Assembly: GCA_017447775.1 (NCBI GenBank)
Contig: JAFSMU010000001.1
Location: forward strand, 1-64,000
Origin: Clostridia bacterium
Lineage (GTDB): Bacteria > Bacillota > Clostridia > Oscillospirales > CAG-272
DNA: 64,000 nucleotides
Direction of reading: 5' to 3'
Shown here: in pieces, positions 27,079 through 34,456 of the stretch
How positions within the stretch are numbered: the first letter of the stretch is position 1
Layout: each line of letters begins with the position of its first letter
Made by a program: the position numbers and the translations under genes
The notes under the pieces: model-generated
What the model was told of the DNA's origin: nothing
Databases searched by the model: none
What the model saw: the letters and a program-made list of their open reading frames with translations, nothing else

Positions 27079-28349
27079 TTGCGCTCTCCTTTATGAAATA
27101 TGACCGTGACTTTTGTCCCTTTTTCGATCTCGCTGTTTATTATAATCTCGCCGCCGCAAGTCTTTTCGACGCGGTATTTGATATTGCTAAGGCCGATGTG
27201 GCGGTTGGTGCTGAAATCAATATCCTCAATATTGAAGCCGACGCCGTCGTCGATGACCTCAACAACGTAAGAAACGTCTGTTTCGTATGATCTGATCGTG
27301 AGATTGCCGCCCTCGATTTTTTTGAGTATTCCGTGCTTTATCGCGTTTTCGACGATCGGCTGAATACACAGCGGCGGAACGTAAAACTCCGTTGCCTGCA
27401 CGTCGTAAACGACGTTCACTCGCTCGCCGAAGCGCATTTTTTCAAGCTCGGTATATGAGCGGATATGTTTCAGCTCGTCGTCAAACGGTATCAGCCGCGT
27501 TTCCGTAAGAGATGAAAGATTATGCCGCAGGTATTCGGTAAAATTGTCAAGCGCCGTCTGCGCCTTTTCGGGATTTATCGAAATAAGCGTTGAAATCGAC
27601 GACAGCGAATTATAGATAAAGTGCGGTTGGATCTGCGACAGCATGATCTTGATACGCGCTTCTTTGTTTTTTTCTTCTTCTTTTGCGAGGATGAGATTCC
27701 TCTTTGTGCTTAAAAACAGGAAAAGTATTTCGATTGCGATTATGATAGAAGCGTACGCTATGGCGTACCCTTTGAAGATATTCTGCAAAATTATCGCGAC
27801 AAGCGGCAAAAAGCAGTAAAACGCAAATGCCGTTTTCTCCCCCGCCGTCAGTTTTTTGTTTGTGATCGCAACAAGGAAAATCGTGGCAAACGCGACAAAC
27901 TGATATCCCTGCGACAAAATCATCGTCTTGCTGCGAAGATATACGCCGCCGCTTGACGTGAAGAAGAATCCCGTAAAGATGTTGACGATATCAAGGATTA
28001 CGAATATGGCAAACAGCACCAAATTGATAAGAGCGATCGCTTTTGCCTTTGCGATTTTTATTTCGATGTAGCTGAGCGCATAGATGACCAACAAAAATAC
28101 TTCGACGTTGTTCATGATATAAAAGCTTGTGTAAGAAGCGATTATGAACGGATCGCTTGTATAATTTGCCTTTATAACGGTAAACGAAAGGTACGCGCCG
28201 AAATGCAGGGCGGTAAAAATCAAAAAAATCAGAAGTGTTTTTTCGTCCTTGCGCTTCTCCTTTTTCAGAACGATATTCAGAACGTGAATCAAGATGATAA
28301 GAATGCCGATGATGCATACCGACGCGTTAAAAACGCTTTCTTTGCTCAT
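27075..28349 (-). CDS. LytS-type sensor histidine kinase
   Basis: A 424-residue membrane kinase. About seven hydrophobic segments (residues 8-215) form the sensor, with no large extracellular domain, so the ligand probably binds within or near the membrane. The cytoplasmic part is His_kinase/HATPase: QIQPHFIYNSL with the phosphoacceptor His near residue 244, N-box PIVENAIKHGI near 336, and G-boxes DDGVGF and GLSNIKYR. It phosphorylates the regulator encoded next (4-nt overlap). A promoter with TTGCAT-N17-TATGAT lies at 28380-28408. Confidence 0.93.
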   Translation of the reverse strand: MSKESVFNASVCIIGILIILIHVLNIVLKKEKRKDEKTLLIFLIFTALHFGAYLSFTVIKANYTSDPFIIASYTSFYIMNNVEVFLLVIYALSYIEIKIAKAKAIALINLVLFAIFVILDIVNIFTGFFFTSSGGVYLRSKTMILSQGYQFVAFATIFLVAITNKKLTAGEKTAFAFYCFLPLVAIILQNIFKGYAIAYASIIIAIEILFLFLSTKRNLILAKEEEKNKEARIKIMLSQIQPHFIYNSLSSISTLISINPEKAQTALDNFTEYLRHNLSSLTETRLIPFDDELKHIRSYTELEKMRFGERVNVVYDVQATEFYVPPLCIQPIVENAIKHGILKKIEGGNLTIRSYETDVSYVVEVIDDGVGFNIEDIDFSTNRHIGLSNIKYRVEKTCGGEIIINSEIEKGTKVTVIFHKGERK

Positions 28350-28379
28350 TTTTTCACCGCCTATGCTTCGTTTTAATTT

Positions 28380-28408
28380 ATCATATCACTTTTTTTGACG
28401 AAATGCAA
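28380..28408 (-). promoter_or_regulatory. Promoter of the two-component operon
   Basis: TTGCAT, 17-bp spacer, TATGAT on the minus strand, 31 bp before the kinase start codon. Confidence 0.6.
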
Positions 28409-28469
28409 GCGCTGTATGACGTCAAATGCGATTTTAGCGGCGACGGCGGCTTTTGTTTGACAAAATCTA

Positions 28470-28498
28470 TTGAAAAACGTTGGGCGTTGTGATATAAT
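28470..28498 (+). promoter_or_regulatory. Promoter of the ZIP transporter gene
   Basis: TTGAAA, 17-bp spacer, TATAAT. Confidence 0.85.
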
Positions 28499-28499
28499 G

Positions 28500-28515
28500 G
28501 TTAGTACAGACTAAC
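28500..28515. promoter_or_regulatory. Palindromic operator at the ZIP transporter start site
   Basis: GTTAGT-ACAG-ACTAAC, perfect 6-bp arms. It begins 2 bp after the -10 box, so a bound repressor would cover the transcription start. The shape and position suit a DtxR/MntR-type metal-dependent repressor; which one is unknown. Confidence 0.65.
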
Positions 28516-28532
28516 ATGGCGGAGGAATGAAT

Positions 28533-29312
28533 ATGAAACAGACTGTTCTGGGACTGCTTATCCCGTTTTTGGGTACGGCGCTCGGCGCGGCGTGCGTTTT
28601 CTTTATGAAAAGGGAGCTTAGCGTTGCCGTTCAGCGTGCGTTGACAGGCTTTGCCGGCGGCGTTATGGTCGCGGCGTCTATATGGAGCCTTATCGTTCCG
28701 GCGATAGAGCAGTCAGAGTCGATGGGCAAGCTGTCGTTTTTGCCGGCGCTTATCGGGTTTTGGCTCGGCGTGCTGTTTTTGCTGCTGCTCGACCACGTCA
28801 TTCCCCACTTACACCGAAGCTCAGACAAGGCCGAAGGCCCGCGCAGCAAGCTTGCACGCACGACGATGATGGTGCTTGCGGTAACGCTGCATAATATACC
28901 CGAGGGAATGGCTGTCGGCGTCGTCTACGCGGGGCTTATTTCCGGCTCTGCCGAAATATCGGTCGGCGGCGCGCTCGCGCTTGCGATCGGCATTGCAATA
29001 CAGAATTTCCCGGAGGGCGCGATAATTTCGATGCCGCTTCACGCACAGGGAAAAAGCAAAGGCCGCGCCTTCGCCGACGGCGTTCTTTCAGGCGTTGTTG
29101 AGCCTGTTTTCGGCGCGATCACGGTGCTTCTTTCGGGACTGATAGTTCCGGCGATGCCTTATCTGCTTTCTTTCGCGGCAGGCGCGATGATGTACGTCGT
29201 TGTCGAGGAGCTTGTGCCCGAAATGTCGCAGGGGGAGCACTCGCACGTCGGAGTTATTATGTTCTCGGTCGGGTTTACGCTTATGATGGCGCTTGACGTT
29301 GCGCTGGGATAA
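28533..29312 (+). CDS. ZIP family metal transporter
   Basis: A 259-residue, eight-helix ZIP transporter (ZupT/GufA-like) importing divalent metals such as zinc, manganese or iron. The metal-site helices are clear: HNIPEGMAVG near residue 126 and QNFPEGAIIS near 160, with EELVPE near 230. A His-containing loop (DHVIPHLHRSS) follows the third helix. The start at 28533 sits 7 nt after GGAGG; the ATG at 28527 is too close to it. A palindrome at 28500-28515 covers the likely transcription start, so metal-dependent repression is likely. Confidence 0.93.
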   Translation: MKQTVLGLLIPFLGTALGAACVFFMKRELSVAVQRALTGFAGGVMVAASIWSLIVPAIEQSESMGKLSFLPALIGFWLGVLFLLLLDHVIPHLHRSSDKAEGPRSKLARTTMMVLAVTLHNIPEGMAVGVVYAGLISGSAEISVGGALALAIGIAIQNFPEGAIISMPLHAQGKSKGRAFADGVLSGVVEPVFGAITVLLSGLIVPAMPYLLSFAAGAMMYVVVEELVPEMSQGEHSHVGVIMFSVGFTLMMALDVALG

Positions 29313-29344
29313 TAATTACATATTTGATTGCATTTATATTTTAC

Positions 29345-29373
29345 TTGATTTTTTACTCAATATATGATAAAAT
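29345..29373 (+). promoter_or_regulatory. Promoter of the GH78 gene
   Basis: TTGATT, 17-bp spacer, TAAAAT, 32 bp before the ATG. Confidence 0.75.
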
Positions 29374-29405
29374 AAACTGAAAATATTTTTAGGGCAGGTA
29401 CACTT

Positions 29406-32015
29406 ATGAAGATATACGGTCTTACCGTCAATTATCTCACCGAGCCGACAGGTGTTGACAAGACGCCGCGTTTTTGCTACAAGGTTGAGTCAAACGTGCG
29501 CGGGGACGCTCAGAAGAGCGCGCGCATACGCCTTTATTCTTCCGCCGATATGGCGGAGCCTGTATGGGACACGGGCGAAACTTTCGGCGCGCAGGAGCTG
29601 TTCATAAAATATACCGGCGATAAACTTTTGCCGGTACATAAATATTTCTGGCGTGTCGACGTTACAAGCGAATCCGGCGAGAGCGGATATGAGGTAAGCT
29701 CGTTTGTTACCGGCAAGCTCGACACCCGCTGGGACGGCAAATGGATAAGCGCAAACTACGTCCGCCGCGAGGGGGACGCTTTCGGCGCGGTGTATCTGAG
29801 AAAATCGTTCAGGCTTGAAAAACGTGCCGCCGAGGCGTATCTTTCTATATGCGGCCTCGGATATTTCGAGAGCAGCATCAACGGCAAAAAGACGGGCGAC
29901 GACGTGCTTTCCCCCGCTTTTACCGATTTTTCAAAAACTGATATGTACCTGACGTACGACGTTTCTGACAAGCTCACGCTCGGCGAAAACGTCATCTCCG
30001 TCGTGCTCGGCAACGGTTGGTACAACTGCTTTGCGGACGATCCGTGGAATACAAAGGCGGCGTCGTGGCGCAACTGGCCGAAGATGATATGCGAGCTTAA
30101 AATAACGTACGACGACGGCACGTCGGAAAAAATCGTTTCCGATACGACTTGGCGCGGCTCAAAGGGGCCGATATTCTTCAACGGCATCCGCAACGGCGAG
30201 CATTACGACGCGCGCCTTGAACTTGGCGACTACAAAAACGCGGGATATGACGATTCCGCATGGGACGGCACCAAAATAGTAAAAAGCCCCGGCGGGCTTC
30301 TTGAAGCGATGGAAATGCCGCCGATAAGGGTTTACAAAACGTTCTCCCCAAGCAAGATACGCAAATCCGAAAACGGATACATTATAGAATTTCCGCAGAA
30401 CATGGCGGGATACTGCGAGTACGTTTTCCGCGGAGCGAAGGACACGGAGATAACGATACGCCATTCCGATATGCTTCTCGATAACGGCGAGCTTGATATG
30501 CAGATGGGCGGGATGACGCGCTCGCACGGCTTCCAGACGGACAAGTACATCAAAAAGAGCGACGAGCCTGAAAAATGGCATCCGATATTCGTATATCACG
30601 GTTTTCAGTATATCGAAATTTCGGGCATAGATTACGAGCCGACGGAAAACGACGTTGTGGCGGTGTGCGTATGCACGGACGTCGGCGTTGCGGGCAAGTT
30701 CTCATGCTCCGACGAGCTGCTTAACAAAGTCCAGCATCTTTGCCGCTGGTCGACAATATCGAATATGCACTCCGTGCCGACAGACTGCCCACACCGCGAG
30801 AAAAACGGCTGGACGGGCGACACGGCGCTTTCCTGCGAGCAGATGCTGATAAACTTCGGCGCGCAGTCTTTCCTCTCCAAATGGAGCGAGGATATGCGCT
30901 CATCCCAGCGCCCCGCCGGACAGATACCGTGCGTCGTGCCGTCGACAGGCTGGGGTTATTACGGGCTAATGGGGCCGGACTGGTCGAGCGCGCTAATAAC
31001 TGTGCCATACAACATATATCTCTACGAGGGTGACGTCGATATACTTAAAATCAACTACGACGCCATCCGCCGCAACTGCGACTTTATGGAGAGTATGACC
31101 GACGATCTGACGCTGAACTACGGCACGGGCGACTGGTGTCCTCCGTTTGAAGGGCCGGCGATCTCGGCAAATATGGGCAACTACAAATGCCCCGTTGAAG
31201 TCAGCGACACGGCGTTCTTCTACAACGCCGCAAAGACTGTCGTCAAGATCGCAAAGCTGCTCGGAAAAGACGACGACGCCAAGTATTATTCCGACCTTGC
31301 CGCCAGCATAAGAACGGTATGGCGCGAAAAATTCTTTGACAAAGACACGTTCACCGTCAAGGGCGACTGCCAGACGGCGACGGGCGTTATGCTTTATTTC
31401 GGACTTTACGAGCAGGACGAGTACGAGGGGCTTGTAAACAAGCTCATTTCTCAGATAGAAGAAAAAGACTGGCACCTCGATTTCGGCGTTCTCGGCAACA
31501 AATTCGTAATGCATTCTCTCGGCGCGGCGGGCAAAAACGACGTGGGCTATCGAATGATCGCCCAGCGCACGTTCCCGGGATGCCAGAGGTGGATCGACCT
31601 CGGCGCGACGACGCTGTGGGAATGCTGGAACGGCAAAGGCTCGCACAACCACCATATGTTCTCCGATCTCTCTGCGTTCATGTATAAGTACGTCGGCGGC
31701 ATATCCCCCGACGAGAGCGAGCCGGGCTTCCGCCACGTCATCCTGCGCCCCGCGATAACGTCGGGCCTTGAAAGCGCGATGTCGACTCACGAGAGTATGT
31801 ACGGCGAAGTAAAATGCTACTTCTCCGTCCGCGACGGAAAAACGAACATAAATCTGAAAGTGCCGTTTGGATGCCGCGCAACTCTGTATATCCCATCATC
31901 ACTTGCGTCGACGCTGTGCGACGAAAATACGCCGATAAACGAGATCTATCCGTTGTCTGTAACATCCGGCGAGGCAAAAATCGAGCTTTCATCGGGCGAA
32001 TACAATTTTGCATAA
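29406..32015 (+). CDS. Alpha-L-rhamnosidase (GH78)
   Basis: An 869-residue GH78 enzyme that removes alpha-L-rhamnose from plant glycans or glycosides. Order: N-terminal Fn3-like domain (residues 1-110), two beta-sandwich domains (Bac_rhamnosid_N, about 120-430), the (alpha/alpha)6 barrel with the signature DCPHREKNGWTGD near 458 carrying the expected general acid, and GATTLWECWNG near 733 carrying the base, then a C-terminal beta domain. There is no signal peptide, so it acts inside the cell on imported oligosaccharides. The ribosome site (AGGGCAGG) is moderate. Own promoter and terminator. Confidence 0.95.
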   Translation: MKIYGLTVNYLTEPTGVDKTPRFCYKVESNVRGDAQKSARIRLYSSADMAEPVWDTGETFGAQELFIKYTGDKLLPVHKYFWRVDVTSESGESGYEVSSFVTGKLDTRWDGKWISANYVRREGDAFGAVYLRKSFRLEKRAAEAYLSICGLGYFESSINGKKTGDDVLSPAFTDFSKTDMYLTYDVSDKLTLGENVISVVLGNGWYNCFADDPWNTKAASWRNWPKMICELKITYDDGTSEKIVSDTTWRGSKGPIFFNGIRNGEHYDARLELGDYKNAGYDDSAWDGTKIVKSPGGLLEAMEMPPIRVYKTFSPSKIRKSENGYIIEFPQNMAGYCEYVFRGAKDTEITIRHSDMLLDNGELDMQMGGMTRSHGFQTDKYIKKSDEPEKWHPIFVYHGFQYIEISGIDYEPTENDVVAVCVCTDVGVAGKFSCSDELLNKVQHLCRWSTISNMHSVPTDCPHREKNGWTGDTALSCEQMLINFGAQSFLSKWSEDMRSSQRPAGQIPCVVPSTGWGYYGLMGPDWSSALITVPYNIYLYEGDVDILKINYDAIRRNCDFMESMTDDLTLNYGTGDWCPPFEGPAISANMGNYKCPVEVSDTAFFYNAAKTVVKIAKLLGKDDDAKYYSDLAASIRTVWREKFFDKDTFTVKGDCQTATGVMLYFGLYEQDEYEGLVNKLISQIEEKDWHLDFGVLGNKFVMHSLGAAGKNDVGYRMIAQRTFPGCQRWIDLGATTLWECWNGKGSHNHHMFSDLSAFMYKYVGGISPDESEPGFRHVILRPAITSGLESAMSTHESMYGEVKCYFSVRDGKTNINLKVPFGCRATLYIPSSLASTLCDENTPINEIYPLSVTSGEAKIELSSGEYNFA

Positions 32016-32016
32016 T

Positions 32017-32045
32017 AAAAAATTCCGCTTAAAGCGGAATTTTTT
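32017..32045. terminator. Bidirectional terminator, GH78 / ECF S component
   Basis: AATTCCGCTT / AAAGCGGAATT stem between A-tract and T-tract, used from both sides by convergent genes. Confidence 0.85.
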
Positions 32046-32047
32046 CT

Positions 32048-32596
32048 TTATTCTTCTATCGTCAGTTTCGCGCGGCGCAGCGCCATAACGAGAAGCGGCA
32101 CGACGACTATGTGCAGCGCGATCCCGGGCAGTGCCGTTGCGAAGTATGCCGTCCACATGGCGCCAAAGGAATACGTTGTGTTATTTATTCCCGCCATAAT
32201 GAACTGCACACCGCCGCCGACGAGCCTGCCGAGTATCATTGCAACAATAAGCGACAAATAAAGCCCGATGGGATATTTCAGCTTCTTGAAAACGAACCTG
32301 TTGAACACGCCGGAAATAATACCGTAAGCCAACAGCTCAAACGCCATCGGAACGGCGACCGCGGGGAACGGCGGCATGCCGACAAGCAGCGTGCGGAAAA
32401 GCGGCGACACAAACCCGACGACGCCGCCCCACACCGGCCCGCATATAAGTCCGCAAAGGAACACAGGTATGTGCATAAGGCTCAGCATATTTCCGAGCTG
32501 GCGGTTATTTCCCGTTATGAACGGAAGCAAAAACGCAAGCGCCACGCACAGTGCCGCATACGACATACAAACTATCATTTTTCTCGTCTTTTTCAT
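32048..32596 (-). CDS. ECF transporter S component
   Basis: A 182-residue membrane protein with about six helices, the substrate-binding S component of an energy-coupling factor vitamin transporter. Typical sequence: a short basic N-terminus for coupling to EcfT, LMHIPVFLCGLICGPVWGG (in the second and third helices), and the FPAVAVPMAFELLAYG segment. It would share an EcfA-EcfA'-EcfT module encoded elsewhere. The substrate is not identifiable from this sequence alone. The gene is preceded by its own promoter and a leader with a terminator/antiterminator pair, so it is probably controlled by its vitamin or a related metabolite. Confidence 0.85.
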   Translation of the reverse strand: MKKTRKMIVCMSYAALCVALAFLLPFITGNNRQLGNMLSLMHIPVFLCGLICGPVWGGVVGFVSPLFRTLLVGMPPFPAVAVPMAFELLAYGIISGVFNRFVFKKLKYPIGLYLSLIVAMILGRLVGGGVQFIMAGINNTTYSFGAMWTAYFATALPGIALHIVVVPLLVMALRRAKLTIEE

Positions 32597-32714
32597 TATT
32601 TCACCTCAAAAAATAAAGATATCGCTCCCGTGCAGAGAAAGCGATATCTTCGTGATACCGATATGTTTTTTGTGTATATACGACTTCGGTCGTTTGCGGC
32701 GGCTTCGTGTCGCC
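32597..32714 (-). promoter_or_regulatory. Attenuator leader (candidate riboswitch) of the ECF S gene
   Basis: On the minus strand, from about 32714: a GGCG..CGCC hairpin, then ACGAC-CGAA-GTCGT, an A-rich linker, then an antiterminator hairpin CGGTATC-ACGAA-GATATCG (32660-32642), overlapping the 5' arm of a terminator AAGATATCGCT / AGCGATATCTT (32650-32616) followed by six T (32613-32608). The ribosome site AGGTGA comes right after. The two hairpins exclude each other. It does not match a riboswitch class I can recognise. Confidence 0.65.
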
Positions 32715-32720
32715 TTTTTT

Positions 32721-32749
32721 ATTTTACGTGAAAAATCACCGTTTGTCAA
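32721..32749 (-). promoter_or_regulatory. Promoter of the ECF S leader
   Basis: TTGACA, 17-bp spacer, TAAAAT on the minus strand; the -35 box lies inside the end of the DUF3842 gene. Confidence 0.75.
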
Positions 32750-33161
32750 GCGTTTTTTCTGCAACGGCGCCGATTTTTTTCATCGCGTCGTCAAGAAGCG
32801 ACGACAGCGGCGCGTTATCGACACCGGCGATAAGCGTTTCGCACCTGTTCATCGGGATAAGAACCTTTACGGCGTCGCTCTGCCCTACCGCCGTCGCCAT
32901 TTTGGGAGTCACCTCGCCGAGCAGTGCGTCGGCAACGACGATCCCGATAGGGCCTGTTATTATATCGGCGCGGCGGCACCCGACAAGGACGGCGTTTTCC
33001 CCCGTCGCGCCGGAAACGTTCCCGGCTTTAAGCATATTCGCCGTTGCGGCGCTGTTTGTTCCGACGACGGTAACCGATGCGTCGGGGTATGACGATACCG
33101 TCATTTCGGCAAGGCGGCGGCCGATGTTGCCGCCCTGACCGTCGATTATGAGAACGTTCAT
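32736..33161 (-). CDS. DUF3842 family protein
   Basis: A 141-residue DUF3842 protein of unknown function. It has a Rossmann-like start (VLIIDGQGGNIGRRLAE, residues 3-19) and a conserved middle (ENAVLVGCRRADIITGPIGIV), suggesting a nucleotide or ligand-binding fold. Its start overlaps the DUF896 gene stop by 4 nt and it is followed by the ECF S component gene. I believe DUF3842 genes occur beside ECF S genes in other clostridia, so a linked role in vitamin handling is possible, but this is from memory and uncertain. Confidence 0.85.
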   Translation of the reverse strand: MNVLIIDGQGGNIGRRLAEMTVSSYPDASVTVVGTNSAATANMLKAGNVSGATGENAVLVGCRRADIITGPIGIVVADALLGEVTPKMATAVGQSDAVKVLIPMNRCETLIAGVDNAPLSSLLDDAMKKIGAVAEKTLDKR

Positions 33162-33334
33162 TTTTTCTCCTTGTATTCAAATTCCGTGTTTTCAAGCTGA
33201 GCGGCGAAGTTTTTACGGAAAATGGCGCGGAACTGATCGCGCAGGCGCGATTGCTCCGCTTTTTCGTCGGGAGTCAGCCCGACCGTCTTTTCCTTTCGCG
33301 CAAGCTCGTTTATCCTGTCGGTAAGCGCGCTCAT
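33158..33334 (-). CDS. DUF896 family protein (YnzC-like), 58 aa
   Basis: A 58-residue two-helix protein: MSALTDRINELARKEK, then GLTPDEKAEQSRLR and an amphipathic C-terminal half with FRAIFRKNF. This is the DUF896/UPF0291 pattern (Bacillus YnzC and YneB-like small proteins; some lie in SOS-linked operons). The cellular role is unknown. The ATG lies 1 nt after the cyclophilin stop codon and the stop overlaps the DUF3842 start by 4 nt, so it is the middle gene of a tightly coupled operon. Confidence 0.9.
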   Translation of the reverse strand: MSALTDRINELARKEKTVGLTPDEKAEQSRLRDQFRAIFRKNFAAQLENTEFEYKEKK

Positions 33335-33335
33335 A

Positions 33336-33812
33336 TCAGTCCTCGATAGTTACCGTTTTGATCTTCTGCGTAACGCGCGGGCGATCTGAAAAGTCAGTGG
33401 GAACGCCGGCGATCTCGTCAAGCGTTTCAAAGCCGTCCGTCATTTTGCCGAAAGCGGCGTACTGACCGTCGAGGTGCGGCGCGTTTTTGTGCATTATAAA
33501 AAACTGCGAGCCGGCGGAGTTCGGGCTTTGAGAGCGAGCCATGGAGATAACGCCGCGCGTATGTTTGAGCGGATTGTTTACGCCGTTTGAAGCAAACTCC
33601 CCTTTTATCGTGTGGCCGGGACCGCCCATACCCGTTCCCGTCGGGTCGCCGCCCTGTATCATAAAACCTTCAATGACGCGGTGGAAGATAAGCCCGTCAT
33701 AAAAGCCTTCTTTTGCAAGCTTTACAAAGTTGTCTACCGTTATCGGCGCCGTTTCGGGATAAAGGTCAAGAGTCATCTTGCCGCCGTTTTCCATTTCTAT
33801 TATTGCTTTCAT
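33336..33812 (-). CDS. Peptidyl-prolyl cis-trans isomerase (cyclophilin)
   Basis: A 158-residue cytoplasmic cyclophilin that speeds proline isomerisation during protein folding. Core motifs: IFHRVIEGFMIQGGDPTGTG (residues about 41-60, with the catalytic Arg), ISMARSQSPNSAGSQFFI near 89-106, and HLDGQYAAFG near 112. There is no signal peptide. GAGGT precedes the ATG. It is first in the operon with DUF896 and DUF3842; the promoter is at 33841-33869. Confidence 0.96.
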   Translation of the reverse strand: MKAIIEMENGGKMTLDLYPETAPITVDNFVKLAKEGFYDGLIFHRVIEGFMIQGGDPTGTGMGGPGHTIKGEFASNGVNNPLKHTRGVISMARSQSPNSAGSQFFIMHKNAPHLDGQYAAFGKMTDGFETLDEIAGVPTDFSDRPRVTQKIKTVTIED

Positions 33813-33840
33813 TTTTGTTTACCTCTTTTTATTTTTTATC

Positions 33841-33869
33841 ATTTTACCATAATGCGAAAAAAGTTTCAA
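33841..33869 (-). promoter_or_regulatory. Promoter of the cyclophilin-DUF896-DUF3842 operon
   Basis: TTGAAA, 17-bp spacer, TAAAAT on the minus strand. Confidence 0.7.
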
Positions 33870-33872
33870 TAC

Positions 33873-34448
33873 TTATTTTATAAAATCGCCGTCGCTGTGA
33901 ACGACGGTCAGCGTAAACATGGCGCAAACGAAAAAGAGCAGTGAAAAATTTTCGCTTCCGTAAAAGAATATGTAAACCGCGGCAAGATACAAAAGCGTAA
34001 GGGTTACAACGCTCAGAACTCCGAGAACGCGCTCCGCACTATCGCGCCCGAAAAAATGTGATGTCGCCGCCATGAACACGTTCCCGCCGTCGAGCGCGCG
34101 CACGGGCAGGACGTTGAGCATACCGAGACTGAGTGAGAAAACAAAAAGCTCGCGCACGCCATCCCCGCTCGGCAAAACGCCCGATAAAATAAGCGCGCAC
34201 ACGGTAAAATTCACAAACGGCCCCGCCGCCGCGATCAGCGCCTCGTGAAGATATGAGCGCGGCTGGCGCATATCAAACGATATGCCAAACGGCACAACGT
34301 TTATCCCCGTCACGCGCACGCCGAGAATAGCCCCCGCGGCGACGTGCCCCGCCTCGTGAACGGCAACAGCGGTCACTATCCCGAAAATGCGCGCGGGCGA
34401 AAATGCAAGCGCCATTACGGCCGCGCCGAAAAGCGCAAGCGGATGCAC
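33873..34448 (-). CDS. Site-2 metalloprotease (M50, SpoIVFB-like)
   Basis: An approximately 191-residue intramembrane zinc protease. HEAGH lies near residue 29 in VAVHEAGHVAAG, and the third ligand is in LPVRALDGGNVF near 108 (usually LPxxxLDGG). About four to five hydrophobic segments are seen. SpoIVFB of this family cleaves pro-sigma-K during sporulation; that role here is a guess. Homologues start MKIKVHP or similar, but the matching codon here is ATA. The GTG at 34448, 8 nt after the upstream stop codon, is the nearest standard start and I use it with low certainty. Confidence 0.8.
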   Translation of the reverse strand: MHPLALFGAAVMALAFSPARIFGIVTAVAVHEAGHVAAGAILGVRVTGINVVPFGISFDMRQPRSYLHEALIAAAGPFVNFTVCALILSGVLPSGDGVRELFVFSLSLGMLNVLPVRALDGGNVFMAATSHFFGRDSAERVLGVLSVVTLTLLYLAAVYIFFYGSENFSLLFFVCAMFTLTVVHSDGDFIK

Positions 34449-34456
34449 CTTGATTT

